From NCBI GenBank assembly GCA_003519375.1, contig DOWV01000336.1:1-9316 (forward strand): 9,316 nt of DNA, written 5' to 3'. A model generated the notes under the pieces. That model ran no database searches. It had not been told where the DNA came from and saw only the letters and a list, made by a program, of their open reading frames with translations. Positions within the stretch are counted from its first letter, which is position 1, and each line of letters opens with the position of its first letter. Position numbers and translations under genes: made by a program. The stretch comes from Bacteroidota bacterium. Lineage in GTDB: Bacteria; Bacteroidota; Ignavibacteria; UBA10030. Of this stretch, positions 1-6,310 are shown in pieces.

Positions 1-1038
1 GTGCTGACGTTCATCCTGATCACACCTGCGGCGTACGTGCTGATGGTGGGAATTCTCGTACAGCTTGTCTTCGGACTGAACCTTGCCGTGAGCGTAACGC
101 TGACAACCATTCTCACCGTCTGCTACCTTTACTGGGGCGGGTTCCGCTCAGATGTCTGGGCGAATGTCCTGGAATTCGTCCTCATGTTTCTCGGGTTTGC
201 CCTGATTCTGCCGTTCGCGTATCATCAGCTCGGAGGGTGGGATTACATCGCATCACATGTACCGCCGCTTCATCTCACGTGGCATGGCGGAAATTCATGG
301 CAGTACATCCTTGTCTGGTTCTTCATTGCGCTCTGGACGCTTGTCGATCCGGCATTCCATCAGCGATGCTACGCGGCGAAAGACGGCCGAACGGCGCAAC
401 GGGGCATCTTCGTCGCCATCGCTTTCTGGTTCTTCTTTGATTTCATGACAAGCATGGCCGGACTCTATGCCCGGGCGTCCCTTCCCGATCTCACCGATCC
501 ATCATTCGCCTATCCGATGCTCGCCGAATTGGTCCTGCCGCCTGTCGCAAAGGGGCTTTTCTATATCGGCATGCTTGCAACAATCATGTCAACGCTCAGC
601 AGCCTCATGTTCATCTCGGCGTCGACAATCGGCAAAGATCTTGCCGGCCGGCTTCTGCGCTCCTCCGACGAGCCGGAGCACCAGAACAAAGTCAATCGTT
701 GGACGAGAATCGGACTGGTTGTCTCTGCGCTGTTCTCCGTGCTGCTGGCTCTCAGCGTTCCTTCGGTCGTCAAGATTTGGTACGCCATCGGTACGGCGAT
801 CGTGCCGGGCCTGTTGGTGCCGTTGATGGCGAGCTATTTCGATCCTCTGCGGATTCCTGCCCGCTACGCATTCTGGTCCATGATGCTTGGATGGTCTGTC
901 TCGACTGTCTGGCTGGTGCAGGGTCAGCTAAATGTGGTAGCAGATGTGCCTGAATACTGGCTCGGCATAGAGCCAATGTATCCGGGACTTGCTGCTTCGA
1001 TCGTTCTCTGGGGGATGGGGAGGAGTAGAAACGGGTAG
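1..1038 (+). CDS. Sodium:solute symporter (SSS family), C-terminal part, cut by window edge
   Basis: This is the 3' part (345 codons visible) of a sodium/solute symporter of the inner membrane, which would use the Na+ gradient to import a small solute. The visible part is a string of hydrophobic helices. Family landmarks are GGFRSDVWANVLEF (about residues 46-59), the polar loop DPAFHQRCYAAKDGR (116-130), and MSTLSSLMFISAS (196-208) followed by GKDL. That last helix corresponds to TM8 of PutP/vSGLT, where neighbouring Ser/Thr residues form the Na2 sodium site; Ser and Thr are present here. The first base happens to begin a GTG codon, but SSS proteins are usually about 450-600 residues, so the true N-terminus lies to the left of the window. 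The stop codon TAG (1036-1038) lies inside a hairpin arm. The substrate (sugar, proline, pantothenate or other) cannot be told from this part. The family call is firm. Confidence 0.9.
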   Translation: MLTFILITPAAYVLMVGILVQLVFGLNLAVSVTLTTILTVCYLYWGGFRSDVWANVLEFVLMFLGFALILPFAYHQLGGWDYIASHVPPLHLTWHGGNSWQYILVWFFIALWTLVDPAFHQRCYAAKDGRTAQRGIFVAIAFWFFFDFMTSMAGLYARASLPDLTDPSFAYPMLAELVLPPVAKGLFYIGMLATIMSTLSSLMFISASTIGKDLAGRLLRSSDEPEHQNKVNRWTRIGLVVSALFSVLLALSVPSVVKIWYAIGTAIVPGLLVPLMASYFDPLRIPARYAFWSMMLGWSVSTVWLVQGQLNVVADVPEYWLGIEPMYPGLAASIVLWGMGRSRNG

Positions 1039-1120
1039 CCGCCACTTCTCAGGAAGATTCCCGAAATCTACATTGTAAAACCTGAGAGATTTCGGGAATC
1101 TCTTCTGTTGTGGCGGCTAC
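1035..1120. repeat. Long imperfect hairpin between convergent genes, covering the symporter stop codon
   Basis: Two nested perfect inverted repeats are visible. The outer arms are GTAGCCGCCAC (1035-1045) and GTGGCGGCTAC (1110-1120), 11 bp. The inner arms are AGATTCCCGAAATCT (1055-1069) and its complement (1087-1101), 15 bp. The 8-9 bases between them can also pair partly (CAG 1050-1052 with CTG 1105-1107). The loop is about 17 bases (1070-1086). It sits between convergent genes, so a bidirectional transcription end or mRNA 3'-end protector is plausible. Neither side carries the U-run of a classic intrinsic terminator. A dispersed palindromic repeat is the alternative. Confidence 0.8.
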
Positions 1121-1135
1121 CTGCATTTCAGCGGC

Positions 1136-1162
1136 TTACTTCGTGTCGAGGATCAACAGCTC
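1136..1162 (-). pseudogene. Possible remnant: last eight codons plus stop of a prohibitin-like gene
   Basis: Just downstream of the prohibitin-family stop, the minus strand reads GAG CTG TTG ATC CTC GAC ACG AAG TAA (ELLILDTK-stop). This mirrors the real gene end ATT CTC GAC ACA AAG TAG (1164-1181). The matched core (ATx CTC GAC ACx AAG TAx) differs at three bases, all third codon positions and none changing the meaning. The two copies are 28 bases apart and therefore in different frames. This looks like the tail of a lost tandem paralogue rather than random similarity, but the segment is very short. Confidence 0.4.
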
Positions 1163-1163
1163 C

Positions 1164-2051
1164 CTACTTTGTGTCGAGAATAATCGGGAGCCCGTCTTTC
1201 CCGCTGCCAATGATCACGACTTTCGAATTGGTCGACTCTGCGATCTTCAGCGTCGCTTCGATGCCTTTCCAGCGCAGCAATTGTTCGCTGATGCCTGCTG
1301 CAACAATCGTCTGGAAGTCGGCGATACCTTTTGCTTCAATCCGCTTCCTGTCAGCCTCCTGTTTCTCCTTCGTGAGAATGAACTCCATGCGCTGACTTTC
1401 CTGATCCGCACGCTGCTTCTGCTCGATCGCTTCGGTCAACTGTGAAGGTAGTGCTACATTCCTCAAGGGAGTCGCCTCCACGACGATGCCACGCACTCCG
1501 ATAACTTTCGCGAGTTCAGCCTGAACGGCTTCGCTGAGGCGCTCGCGCTCCGTTGAGTAGAGCGCGCTTGCCTGAAAGCTTGCAGTGACTGCGCGGCTGA
1601 TGGAGCGGAACTGCGGAATCAGGATAACCTCCTCATAATCGCCGCCGAAGATGTTTTTGTAGATGCTCGCCGCCGAGTCGGGATTGAGCCGGTAGAGGAC
1701 GCTGAGCTCAAGGCCGATCGTCAATCCCTCGCGTGAAAGCACCTGCATGTTTTCCTTGTGCTCTTTGGTCTGCGCTGAGTAATTGACCACCTTTGCCATC
1801 GGATTGACAAAGTTGATACCGGGCGAAAGAGTTTTGTCCGACACCGTACCAAAGAAGTCTACGATGCCGACGTGTCCCGCAGGAATGACTGTGAAAGCTT
1901 GTGAAAATGCGACCAGGGCGAAAAGCACGGCGACACCTCCGAAGATGGCAGACGATCCGCGGGCGACCGTGCTTGTGTCTGCGTTCTTGCGAGCGGATTG
2001 CCACGCAAGAAATGTGCCTATCGCGACGAGAATGCTGAGCAAGAATATCAT
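1164..2051 (-). CDS. SPFH/prohibitin-family membrane protein
   Basis: This is a 295-residue prohibitin/Band-7 family protein. Such proteins form large ring-like membrane assemblies that organise membrane domains and modulate membrane proteases such as FtsH. The role here is inferred from the family. There are two N-terminal hydrophobic segments (about 2-17 and 34-52). The SPFH core follows from about 53, opening with VIPAGHVGIVDFFGTV and SPGINFVNP, with LSREGLTIGLELSVLYRL at 105-122. A charged Glu/Gln/Lys-rich coiled coil runs from about 206 to 250 (EQKQRADQESQRMEF), and a hydrophobic tail ends in ILDTK. Length and order fit bacterial prohibitin homologues. The ATG start is supported by AGGAGG (2057-2062) five bases upstream. 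The gene stands about 100 bases downstream of the glucosidase lipoprotein on the same strand, and I see no NfeD partner next to it. A fragment resembling its last codons lies beyond its stop. Confidence 0.92.
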   Translation of the reverse strand: MIFLLSILVAIGTFLAWQSARKNADTSTVARGSSAIFGGVAVLFALVAFSQAFTVIPAGHVGIVDFFGTVSDKTLSPGINFVNPMAKVVNYSAQTKEHKENMQVLSREGLTIGLELSVLYRLNPDSAASIYKNIFGGDYEEVILIPQFRSISRAVTASFQASALYSTERERLSEAVQAELAKVIGVRGIVVEATPLRNVALPSQLTEAIEQKQRADQESQRMEFILTKEKQEADRKRIEAKGIADFQTIVAAGISEQLLRWKGIEATLKIAESTNSKVVIIGSGKDGLPIILDTK

Positions 2052-2056
2052 AGCGA

Positions 2057-2062
2057 CCTCCT
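2057..2062 (-). promoter_or_regulatory. Shine-Dalgarno site of the prohibitin-family gene
   Basis: AGGAGG on the minus strand lies five bases before the ATG at 2051. It is a full-strength anti-16S match and fixes the start. Confidence 0.8.
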
Positions 2063-2090
2063 CATACTATAAGTGAATGGAAGAAACATT

Positions 2091-2124
2091 TTCGACCCGA
2101 ATCAACATCCTGCTTCGGTTCGAA
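2091..2124. repeat. Inverted repeat between the glucosidase and prohibitin genes
   Basis: TTCGACCCGAA (2091-2101) and TTCGGTTCGAA (2114-2124) can pair over 11 positions with one mismatch around a 12-base loop. The right arm overlaps a perfect 10-base palindrome, GGTTCGAACC (2117-2126). It lies 30 bases after the stop of the glucosidase lipoprotein and about 40 bases before the prohibitin start, both on the minus strand. It could be a weak terminator/processing hairpin or an operator. There is no clear U-run after the stem, and I could not recognise a convincing promoter in 2063-2153. Confidence 0.45.
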
Positions 2125-2153
2125 CCACGTAAATTGTCATACCTCGTTGCACT

Positions 2154-5100
2154 TTATTTCTGATTTAACACTTTCAGAACATCGTAAACATTCGGATCCC
2201 CCGGCTTCTTCTTCCCTCCTCCCGTCCACTCTCCGCCTTTTGACTCAACGGTCCGAAACTCGCCTATACCGGCGCCGCCATGATCGTCCTGGCATCCTGC
2301 AAGAACAGTGAATCGCCACGAGCCGTCCGGCTTTCCGACCACGTCAGTCGGAAGTGAAAATTCAATCGTGCCATCTCCGGCATTCCCCAGCGGATGAGAT
2401 TCGTCACCTTCAATCGGAAGGTATGCCGACAGTATCTTCCCGTTTCCATCTTCCACCTGTAAACCGCCGCCCACATAGATGATCGTCTCGTACGCCATTG
2501 TCGGATCGAGTGTGTACCTCGCGTTCATACCCACGGTGGACGAACCCGATCGCTTCCTGCCATCCTTGTCGATCGCAATGGCCGCATATGTCAACTGAAA
2601 GCCGTACTCAGGATGCCAGCCCGGATCGGAAAGCCGGCGAAACCTGAGCGAAAAGGTAACTCGCTGGCCGTCGGACCTTGCTGTGAACCGGGTGATGTCA
2701 AGGCTGCCCGGCTTCAGGTGCGGTGTTGTCGGATACGTGTAATATCCGCTCCCCTTGTCATCTCCCGCAGCATCATCTCTCTCGCAGAGTACTGTGGCGT
2801 TGGCCGAAAGAGTCTTGATCTCATCGTTCGAGAGAAGCCGGTACGGCGGACCCTGAAGTGACTTAAGGCCGGAACGAATCGTCGGTGACGCGAGCGATAT
2901 GTTCTCAAGAACCGGCCGGATGCCGCCGGAATCCGTCTTCATCAATTCAAGCAAACGGGTTTGCCCGTCAACAATCATTGCGGCAACATCGCGGCCTAGG
3001 GTTACTTCCAGCTGCGTGTTCGGCGGCAGGAGGAACGAAACTGCGGGCCGGGCACCCCGGATGTCGTCCTTGAAAACAATCGTCAGCGTGTCAGCCAAAT
3101 CCCTCGACCAGGTGACGATGGTATTCTCTCCGATCGATTTGAGGTACCGGATTTCGAGATGCCCCGCGCCAACGGCCGCATGGATCTGAATCTCATGGAG
3201 CGAAGCAGGAAAATGCGGCGCAATTTCCACCCGCCTCGCCGGCGCGTCAACACGAATTCCGGCATAGTCCTGATAGAACACGCGGAGGAATTCGGAAAGA
3301 CTCCATGCCTGGCTGAACGTGCCCGAGAGCCTGGGCTCGGATTCGCCTGGCCGCGGTGCCGCGTCCAGCAATTCAGACAATGTGCCGACAGCCCCGCGGT
3401 CGAGAATCTGGTGAACCATGTTCTCCGTCAAGGTCCAGGCGAGATCTGAATAGCCGTGCGTCGTGGCCTGGTCGATCCAGGGTCCGGCCAACCACGTCCA
3501 GACGATGCCGTTATGGTACGCTGCGTCTTGTACATAGTACGGTTGATAATGATGGTACGGATGGAAAGCGTCGTCTTTTTGAGAGAGAGACGCCACGCCG
3601 TGAGGGTAGACGAGGTTTTCGGTGATCGACTTGAACAGTCGGGGCTTCAAGCCGGCGCGGTCGATCATGTCTAACGCAAACAACTGATTGGGCCTGAACT
3701 GATTGTCGGCCTCGCCTCCTTTGTTCAGGTGATCGATAATCATCGGCAGGGCGGGATCAACGAAATATTTGTTGAAATTCGAGCGGACCGCTCTTGCCAC
3801 CTGCCCCCAGAGTCGGACATTCGGAGTGTCGCCGGCCAGGGCTGCAATCCCGGAGCCCGCATTCAGCTGGGAATACCACAATGCCTGAATATCGTTCGCC
3901 CTGTCGCCGCGCGGGCTCCACGGACCGGCCGGACCCGCCGCATCCATCCAGGTCTCGGCATCTCCATGCTTCAGAAACCCGAATCCATCGACGTGCCGGG
4001 CTAGTGCGCCTTCGACCGATCGGCGAACCACAGGGTACAGACTCTTCACGAATGAAGTGTCGCGCGAGTATCGAAAGTACTCCATCAAAGCAATCACAAA
4101 CCGGGGAGTGCCGTCGGTGGTGTTGTATTGCATGGAGCCGGTCGTCACGAGGTTGGGGATGCGTCCGTAGCTTGGGCTTTTGAAATTGCCGTCCTGCCAC
4201 TCAGCGAAGGAGCGAAGAATCTCGCGTGCCTCGGCGAAGTTGCCGGTCACAAGCGTCGCCCCCGGAAGGGCAATGAAGGAATCGCGTCCCCAATAATTGT
4301 TGAACCAGGGAAGTCCCGCGAAGATCCCCTTTTTTACCTGATTCATGATCAACGCATCCATCGAGAGTAAAGCCCAATGAAACGCCTTGTCGAAACGAGG
4401 ATCGTCGGTTCGAAGGAATGACTTGTTGAGGAGGTTTTCCATCCTGGCGCGGCGTTGAGCGATGCGTTCCTTGTAATCTTTCAAAACGAGAGATGCGAGG
4501 GCTGCAGTAAGGTCTTCAGTGTCGCCGGCGACAATAATGAAGGTTGCTGTGGTGGAAGTGACAGGGACCCGCAGAGAGGCGGGCGAATAGCTGAGCCCGA
4601 CAGTGTCGCCGATTTCTCTAATCTCTGCTGTGTTGTCTGAGGGAGCCGCTGCAACTGCAATCCAGACCGGGTAATCCGCCTTCGGCGTGCGCTCGAGATG
4701 GTTCTTCTTCGCGACAAAGAGGATGCCGTCATGCGACTTCACGACAAATTCGTCGGTTCTTCGTGCATCGCGAAAAAGGAGCTGAATGGTGACAGTTTTC
4801 TCTTCGAGCCTGGTGAGCTGTATGGCCAAAGCGTCGATGGAATCGAGCATCGTCACCGTTTCGATGACTCCGGAATTGTACGTTCTCTCCAGATGATGAG
4901 GAAGGACCTTCGAAGACTGTGCGGTGTTCCTTCGGAGCGGCTTTACTCCGTCAGAAATCAGGTAGTCCTCGAGGATCTCCTTCGCCATCACGTTCCATCC
5001 CTGCCACGGTGAGCGATGTTCCCGGCTGGTCTCGGTATAGAAGAATCCTGCCTGTTTGTTGGTGAAAACGAGGTCACGCGAGGAATCCGGGACCTCAATG

Positions 5101-5207
5101 TCAAGTTCGTCCAGGGAAACGGGGCGCGCGAGATCATTCTTGCGTGAGCAGCCGGCAAGAACAACAACGAGGAATAGAACGTGCAGGAAACGTGTGCGGT
5201 TGGACAA
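2154..5207 (-). CDS. Lipoprotein glycogen-debranching-type glucosidase with glucodextranase-like C-terminal domain
   Basis: This 1017-residue protein is predicted to hydrolyse alpha-glucosidic (probably 1,6-branch) bonds outside the cytoplasm. It starts with a lipoprotein signal: SNRTRF, a hydrophobic run, then LAGC with the lipidated Cys at residue 20. The region to about 260 is probably a beta-rich N-terminal domain. The (alpha/alpha)6 catalytic domain (about 265-645) resembles amylo-alpha-1,6-glucosidase (GDE C-terminal, GH133-like). It has FNNYWGRDSF (302-311), LPGATLVTGNF, YNTTDGTPRF, ETWMDA (418-423, candidate general acid Asp), DIQALWY, LSELLDA (610-616, candidate base Glu) and FSQAWSLSEFLR (631-642). 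A beta-sandwich follows. Residues about 806-990 match the glucodextranase C-terminal binding module (GDDKGSGYYTYPTTP, LKPGSLDITRF). Start choice: a TTG at 5207 has AGGAG six bases upstream and gives a textbook signal peptide; the ATG at 5237 lacks a good ribosome site. The nearby symporter might import products, but that is unproven. Exact specificity is uncertain. Confidence 0.88.
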   Translation of the reverse strand: MSNRTRFLHVLFLVVVLAGCSRKNDLARPVSLDELDIEVPDSSRDLVFTNKQAGFFYTETSREHRSPWQGWNVMAKEILEDYLISDGVKPLRRNTAQSSKVLPHHLERTYNSGVIETVTMLDSIDALAIQLTRLEEKTVTIQLLFRDARRTDEFVVKSHDGILFVAKKNHLERTPKADYPVWIAVAAAPSDNTAEIREIGDTVGLSYSPASLRVPVTSTTATFIIVAGDTEDLTAALASLVLKDYKERIAQRRARMENLLNKSFLRTDDPRFDKAFHWALLSMDALIMNQVKKGIFAGLPWFNNYWGRDSFIALPGATLVTGNFAEAREILRSFAEWQDGNFKSPSYGRIPNLVTTGSMQYNTTDGTPRFVIALMEYFRYSRDTSFVKSLYPVVRRSVEGALARHVDGFGFLKHGDAETWMDAAGPAGPWSPRGDRANDIQALWYSQLNAGSGIAALAGDTPNVRLWGQVARAVRSNFNKYFVDPALPMIIDHLNKGGEADNQFRPNQLFALDMIDRAGLKPRLFKSITENLVYPHGVASLSQKDDAFHPYHHYQPYYVQDAAYHNGIVWTWLAGPWIDQATTHGYSDLAWTLTENMVHQILDRGAVGTLSELLDAAPRPGESEPRLSGTFSQAWSLSEFLRVFYQDYAGIRVDAPARRVEIAPHFPASLHEIQIHAAVGAGHLEIRYLKSIGENTIVTWSRDLADTLTIVFKDDIRGARPAVSFLLPPNTQLEVTLGRDVAAMIVDGQTRLLELMKTDSGGIRPVLENISLASPTIRSGLKSLQGPPYRLLSNDEIKTLSANATVLCERDDAAGDDKGSGYYTYPTTPHLKPGSLDITRFTARSDGQRVTFSLRFRRLSDPGWHPEYGFQLTYAAIAIDKDGRKRSGSSTVGMNARYTLDPTMAYETIIYVGGGLQVEDGNGKILSAYLPIEGDESHPLGNAGDGTIEFSLPTDVVGKPDGSWRFTVLAGCQDDHGGAGIGEFRTVESKGGEWTGGGKKKPGDPNVYDVLKVLNQK

Positions 5208-5213
5208 GCGTTG

Positions 5214-5218
5214 CTCCT
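5214..5218 (-). promoter_or_regulatory. Shine-Dalgarno site selecting a TTG start
   Basis: AGGAG on the minus strand is followed by six bases (CAACGC) and then TTG at 5207. The in-frame ATG at 5237 has no purine-rich site at a usable distance. It would also place ten charged or polar residues before the signal peptide. The TTG is therefore preferred. Confidence 0.7.
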
Positions 5219-5308
5219 GTGGATCTCTCTTCAACATACCGCTTTTTGATGTGGGGAGCAATGCAGGCCGGTGAAGGGTAATGTCCTTCTTTGGTGCAAA
5301 TCTCTCAC

Positions 5309-5420
5309 CGCAGAGGGTCCGCAATCTGGGTGCTTCTCTGCGAACTTTGTTTACCCCTGTTTACCCCGATTCATCCCGATGCTTTTCATCGGGACGTCTT
5401 CGTTCGGGGCGTCTCCGCGT
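5309..5420. repeat. Composite stem-loop and tandem-repeat element
   Basis: Four structures lie in a row. CGCAGAG (5309-5315) pairs with CTCTGCG (5336-5342). TGTTTACCCC occurs twice in perfect tandem (5348-5357, 5358-5367). TCCCGATG (5374-5381) pairs perfectly with CATCGGGA (5387-5394) across a 5-base loop. CCCCGA (5364-5369) pairs with TCGGGG (5404-5409) outside that hairpin. A second CTCTGCG-like word, CTCCGCG, ends the block at 5413-5419. This architecture suggests a dispersed intergenic repeat, possibly one repeat split by another, rather than a single operator. No protein is encoded. Confidence 0.6.
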
Positions 5421-5497
5421 TGAAAACCACGATCAAACGAGCACACGACGCGATGAAGTGGAGAGAGAAGCGATTTTTGCGTATCATTGATGCACGA

Positions 5498-5503
5498 AAG
5501 GAG
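5498..5503 (+). promoter_or_regulatory. Shine-Dalgarno site fixing the start of the inositol-monophosphatase gene
   Basis: AAGGAG lies six bases before the ATG at 5510. This start, rather than in-frame upstream codons, gives the usual N-terminus and length of the family. Confidence 0.8.
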
Positions 5504-5509
5504 ACTCCG

Positions 5510-6310
5510 ATGATTCAACTCGCCGTGGAGGTGGCGCTGGAAGCCGGCGCATTTCTTAAAGAAAGTGTTGGCAAAGTACTTCAGATCGAGCGCAAGTTCG
5601 GTCAGGAAACCAACCTTGTGACAGAAATTGACAAGAAGGCGGAAGAGATCATTATAGGCGCCATCCGGAAAAAGTACCCCGATCATGATTTCCTTGCGGA
5701 GGAATCCGGGAGTCACAACAAGACCTCGGAGTATCGCTGGATCATCGACCCGCTCGACGGCACGCTGAATTTCACCCATGGCGTGCCGCTCTACTCCGTC
5801 TCCATCGCACTCGAGGTGCGCGGAGAAATCGTCGCAGGCGTGGTGTACGAACCGAACCTCGGTGAGCTTTTTACTGTGGAGAAGGGGAAGGGAGCATTTC
5901 TCAATAAGAAACCGATTCGGGTATCAACCGTCAACGACCTGATTGAGAGCATGGTGGTCACAGGATTTCCGTACACCATACAATCCAATCCGGCAAATGC
6001 GATCGAGCACTTTGTCAACATCCTGATGCACGCGCAGGGAGTCCGGCGGCTCGGATCGGCAGCGATCGATCTGTGCTACGTTGCCTGCGGGCGTTTCGAT
6101 GCGTTTTGGGAAGTGTATCTTAGTCCGTGGGATATGGCGGCTGCCGTGCTGCTCGTTCAGGAAGCCGGCGGGCGGTTTACAGATCTCCACGGCGCGCCAT
6201 CAACGGTGTATAACAAGCAGGTTCTTGTTACGAATGGTCTTCTCCACGACAAGATGGTCGAGATCCTGGCGATGGGGATGAAGGGGAAGATGATTACATC
6301 CAGGTCTTGA
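5510..6310 (+). CDS. suhB: Inositol-1-monophosphatase family phosphatase (SuhB-like)
   Basis: This is a 266-residue Mg2+-dependent sugar-phosphate phosphatase of the inositol monophosphatase family. It probably dephosphorylates myo-inositol-1-phosphate or related sugar phosphates in the cytoplasm. The three signature blocks are present: VTEIDKKAE (37-44), AEES (63-66, metal-binding Glu), DPLDGTLNFTHG (80-91, Asp80 and Asp83 metal ligands), and SPWDMAAAVLLVQEAGG (205-221, Asp208 metal ligand and base activator). All catalytic metal ligands are intact and the length matches E. coli SuhB (267). The gene is monocistronic as seen here, divergent from the glucosidase gene across a 300-base region. 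Its last 17 bases overlap the convergent phosphorylase gene. In this superfamily, close relatives act as fructose-1,6-bisphosphatase, PAP phosphatase or histidinol-phosphatase, so the exact substrate, and the symbol, should be held loosely. Confidence 0.92.
   Translation: MIQLAVEVALEAGAFLKESVGKVLQIERKFGQETNLVTEIDKKAEEIIIGAIRKKYPDHDFLAEESGSHNKTSEYRWIIDPLDGTLNFTHGVPLYSVSIALEVRGEIVAGVVYEPNLGELFTVEKGKGAFLNKKPIRVSTVNDLIESMVVTGFPYTIQSNPANAIEHFVNILMHAQGVRRLGSAAIDLCYVACGRFDAFWEVYLSPWDMAAAVLLVQEAGGRFTDLHGAPSTVYNKQVLVTNGLLHDKMVEILAMGMKGKMITSRS

Larger units (their letters stand above)
5208..5509. other. Gene-free divergent intergenic region
   Basis: About 300 bases separate the divergent starts of the glucosidase lipoprotein (-) and the inositol-monophosphatase gene (+). 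Promoters for both genes must lie here, but I could not recognise convincing -35/-10 pairs. The middle (about 5302-5426) is rich in short inverted and direct repeats, described as a separate entry. An open frame runs through 5291-5509 in phase with the + gene, but its translation shows no family similarity and its start lacks a ribosome site. Confidence 0.7.

Noticed and set aside
1..3. GTG at the first base as the true start of the symporter
   Set aside because: The encoded protein begins in the middle of the expected transmembrane series and is too short for the family. The gene continues to the left of the window.
1055..1101. Calling the inner hairpin a classic intrinsic terminator
   Set aside because: The stem is strong, but neither strand has a U-run after it and the loop is long. 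It is kept as a repeat/hairpin of uncertain role.
2064..2072. TATAGT on the minus strand as a -10 box for the prohibitin-family gene
   Set aside because: It lies so close to the Shine-Dalgarno that transcription would begin at or within it, and no -35 match is found at the right distance.
5348..5367. Tandem TGTTTACCCC as a start of a CRISPR or iteron array
   Set aside because: There are only two contiguous 10-base units, with no spacers, no further units and no Cas or replication gene nearby.
5291..5509. Possible N-terminal extension of the inositol-monophosphatase protein by 73 residues
   Set aside because: The translation has no family similarity, runs through a repeat-rich intergenic block and has no ribosome site. 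AAGGAG before the ATG at 5510 gives the normal family length.
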